Positions 15,335 through 17,050 of a stretch of 17,050 nucleotides of DNA are shown here, in pieces. Each line of letters begins with the position of its first letter. Position 1 is the stretch's first letter. This stretch comes from Methanobacteriota archaeon (lineage in GTDB: Archaea > Thermoplasmatota > Poseidoniia > Poseidoniales > Poseidoniaceae). Made by a program: the position numbers and the translations under genes. Location of the stretch: assembly GCA_002731395.1 (NCBI GenBank), contig PCBQ01000018.1, positions 37,698 through 54,747 on the forward strand, in the 5' to 3' direction. The notes beneath the pieces were generated by a model. That model saw only the letters and a program-made list of their open reading frames with translations. It was not told where the DNA came from and did no database searches.

Positions 15335-15353
15335 ACTGTGCCTCGACAGCGAC

Positions 15354-15884
15354 ATGCTCAAACGCTCCCTCCACCGCTCACATGGCATGAGCACACCCGA
15401 AGCCGAGGCCGTGGACGAACGCTTGGCCATCTTCGAGGATGAAGCCGACATCAACGATTGGATTGAGGTCATGTGCGGTGCAGCCATGGTGCTGCTGGGT
15501 TTCTTCCACATGTTCAGTCCTGGTGATTTGGTCGATCCGGACACGATGCGATGGTTTGCCGCCACAGTGACGGCCGCTGGATTGGTGTGGATCGGTCACG
15601 GCCTGAAAGACATGGTCGTGAAGGACCTCCGCCGTTCCATGGTCATGATGGACCTCAGCGGTGCCGGAGAGCCTGATCATGGCCTCATCCGCGACGTTCT
15701 CCTCAACCCTGAAGCCTACCGAGACTTCCTGCTGGATGCTTACCGTGAAGCGTGGGAAGACGGCATCATCACCGAAGAGGAAATGGAAGAACTGCGTTCT
15801 TTCCAGAGCGTCTTGCGCATCTCTGACGCCGAAATGGAAGAAATTGCCGAGGAGGCAAAGGACGCCGCTCAATCCCAAGAATGA
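15354..15884 (+). CDS. Small two-helix membrane protein with acidic TerB-like C-terminal domain
   Basis: This 176-residue protein has two hydrophobic helices, IEVMCGAAMVLLGFFHMF (about 41-58) and WFAATVTAAGLVWIGHGL (about 69-86), with soluble ends. The cytoplasmic-looking C-terminal part (about 105-170) is helical and acidic: AYRDFLLDAYREAWEDGIIT then EEEMEELRSFQSVLRISDAE. The pattern of an acidic turn between helices (WEDGIITEEE, then RISDAEMEE) resembles TerB-like or calcium-binding-like helical domains often fused to membrane segments; this is visual resemblance only. The ATG at 15354 fits the shared AT-rich promoter element. An ATG at 15387, eleven codons later, would remove a basic N-terminus. 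It converges with the nuclease-like gene, leaving 19 bases between stops. The function is unknown. Confidence 0.75.
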   Translation: MLKRSLHRSHGMSTPEAEAVDERLAIFEDEADINDWIEVMCGAAMVLLGFFHMFSPGDLVDPDTMRWFAATVTAAGLVWIGHGLKDMVVKDLRRSMVMMDLSGAGEPDHGLIRDVLLNPEAYRDFLLDAYREAWEDGIITEEEMEELRSFQSVLRISDAEMEEIAEEAKDAAQSQE

Positions 15885-15903
15885 AGCCCGAAGCAGCCCT
15901 TGT

Positions 15904-16488
15904 TCAGCCGCTGACAATGGTGTACACTTCACTCCAACTGAGCATCTCAATTCGATGAGCGCTGTGCCCTTGGAGCGAGTCCTGATCGATGTGAAATTGT
16001 TTGATTTCCGTGTTGTTGCGGTGTTGATTGGACAAATGCAAGTCTTCCACTGCGGCCCGATGGATCAAGATTCCTTCGTCCAAAACCAATCCGTAGTACA
16101 AGATATCAAACTCCTTGGGGTGAAGTTTCTGGAAATTGGCCGTCCAAGAACCGCCCAATGAAGCATAAGATTTGGTTGAGCCCTGATTCAACGGCAATTT
16201 GAGATCGTCGTCCACCTCAGGCAGCGGAAGGAAAAGACGCGAGAACTTGCTTTCTGCTCGTTTGCCACCGTGCTCGAGCAAATCATATGCTTGGTTGGAC
16301 GTGCGACGAAGTCCATATTTTTGCGAGTACCTCGCTTCCAACAATGCTTCAGCCCATCGCTCTCCGAAAGTCCTTGAACTCATGATGGCGACAGCCTGTT
16401 TCAACGCCATTACCTGAGGATCACGTTCGACCATGTAACCCGAACAGAGCCAGTGGTAGATTAGTGTTGGATAAGCATTGATGAACAC
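15904..16488 (-). CDS. Candidate PD-(D/E)XK nuclease in a lower-GC stretch
   Basis: No named family was recognised, but the residue layout is that of restriction-like PD-(D/E)XK nucleases. A helix with a conserved-type Glu (FGERWAEALLEARY, about 41-54) is followed by an Asp-hydrophobic strand and then E-x-K: AYDLLEHGGKRAESKFSR (about 67-84, Asp69, Glu79, Lys81). A second core strand reads FDILYYGLVLDEGILIHR (about 127-144). The C-terminal ...SNQHRNNTEIKQFHIDQDSL segment is like the end of several restriction enzymes. Base composition is about 42-50% GC in lines counted by hand, against about 60% around it, which suggests transfer. No methyltransferase is visible in the window. The start is uncertain: GTG 16488 (194 residues) is used, ATG 16434 is an alternative, and the frame remains open up to 16614 inside the upstream gene. 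Confidence 0.5.
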   Translation of the reverse strand: MFINAYPTLIYHWLCSGYMVERDPQVMALKQAVAIMSSRTFGERWAEALLEARYSQKYGLRRTSNQAYDLLEHGGKRAESKFSRLFLPLPEVDDDLKLPLNQGSTKSYASLGGSWTANFQKLHPKEFDILYYGLVLDEGILIHRAAVEDLHLSNQHRNNTEIKQFHIDQDSLQGHSAHRIEMLSWSEVYTIVSG

Positions 16489-16522
16489 CTCATCGATGCC
16501 ACGAGAAGGAGGAAATCTTGCC

Positions 16523-17050
16523 TCAATCCCAAAAGTGAAGATCGCCGAGGATCCGCTCAGCCAGGCGTTCCGCTTCTGATCTCCTCCGATGCTCAAGGCC
16601 TGCACCGGCTCCAAGCATCACCACGCCGAGCAGCGTCACGAGGCCAGGCATGCCCAAGAAAGACCCTGCTGAACTGATGCTGTCGTGGCTGGGAAGGTCT
16701 GAACTCTGCAATCCGGAAGCAGCAACAAAGCGAACGTCGAGCAAATCGAGGTCACAGTCGCACAACGAGACGGCAATGCGCTGGGGAAGCAGCGCGTCCT
16801 GGAGCACCGACCATGAACCAGCATCGATCGACGCTGGGCGAGTAGCCCACGCCGGAGCGGTCACCGAGCCAGAGGCCGCGGTGTCGACCATCGCCGTTCG
16901 AAGATGAACCACGCTGCTGGAAGGGCGCTGATCCGTGACCAGCAAGGCCTCGAGCGCAATCAAATCGAGAAGCAAGGAACGCCCGGCGAGGAGCACAAAG
17001 CGTTGGACATGGTCGGCCTCTGGTCCATCCGCGCCACCTTCCTTGGCGAC
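16523..17050 (-). CDS. Unrecognised protein with C-terminal membrane anchor (cut by window edge)
   Basis: The frame is open from the right edge of the window to a TGA at 16523, giving the last 175 residues. The visible part is mostly hydrophilic and Ala/Ser-rich. It includes a Leu-rich segment near the cut (VLLAGRSLLLDLIALEALLV) and a SLCDCDLDLLDVRFV strand-like stretch. One clear hydrophobic helix is near the end, LGMPGLVTLLGVVMLGAGAGL. It is followed by HRRR and a charged tail of about 18 residues ending in LHFWD. The helix-plus-arginine end anchors the protein in the membrane, with most of the chain probably outside. No family was recognised. The nuclease-like gene starts about 35 bases after its stop. 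That the coding frame is real is supported by its GC-rich third positions and length. Confidence 0.6.
   Translation of the reverse strand, partial: VAKEGGADGPEADHVQRFVLLAGRSLLLDLIALEALLVTDQRPSSSVVHLRTAMVDTAASGSVTAPAWATRPASIDAGSWSVLQDALLPQRIAVSLCDCDLDLLDVRFVAASGLQSSDLPSHDSISSAGSFLGMPGLVTLLGVVMLGAGAGLEHRRRSEAERLAERILGDLHFWD

Noticed and set aside
14964..15353. N-terminal extension of the small membrane protein
   Set aside because: It would run antisense through the start of hel308 and adds Arg/Pro-rich sequence without a domain.

Overview
The window looks archaeal, most likely a planktonic euryarchaeon of the Marine Group II / Poseidoniales type. This is inferred from gene content, not from a marker gene. 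An archaeal replication protein A with a zinc finger sits next to its RPA-associated protein. A Hel308 helicase sits next to the KEOPS subunit Cgi121, and there is an archaeal/Tad-type pilus ATPase with two short GspF-type membrane proteins. Genes are packed tightly, several junctions have strong Shine-Dalgarno matches over the upstream stop codon, and GC is roughly 60%. No rRNA, tRNA, CRISPR array or insertion sequence was seen, and no gene-free stretch exceeds 300 bases.

Layout. The left edge (1-563, minus) carries the N-terminal part of a polyprenyl diphosphate synthase, diverging from a plus-strand gene (630-1721) that reads as a very divergent porphobilinogen deaminase (HemC) homologue without its catalytic Asp and Cys. 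Next comes a plus-strand protein (1813-3600) with three N-terminal SAP-like motifs and a repetitive helical C-terminal region. It converges tail-to-tail, stop codon against stop codon, with a long minus-strand block.

The minus-strand block runs from about 15.3 kb down to 3.6 kb. In transcription order it holds Hel308, Cgi121, TldD, TldE/PmbA, RPA, the RPA-associated protein, a 117-residue unknown, a TadC-like protein, a TadB-like protein and a VirB11/TadA-type secretion ATPase. It is probably several transcription units: there are gaps of 38 bp before tldD, 162 bp before rpa and 45 bp before the 117-residue gene. TldD and TldE together form a metalloprotease. RPA and its partner bind single-stranded DNA, Hel308 works at stalled forks, and Cgi121 belongs to the tRNA t6A-modifying KEOPS complex. 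The pilus-type genes are the motor and platform of a pilus or secretion machine, but no pilin or prepilin peptidase is present here.

The right end (15.35-17.05 kb) is accessory in character. It holds a small two-helix membrane protein with an acidic TerB-like tail, a lower-GC gene whose product has the residue pattern of a PD-(D/E)XK nuclease, and the C-terminal part of an unrecognised membrane protein cut by the window edge. The best leads are the catalytically dead HemC-like protein, the low-GC nuclease candidate, and the phage-tail-like small protein between the replication and pilus genes.
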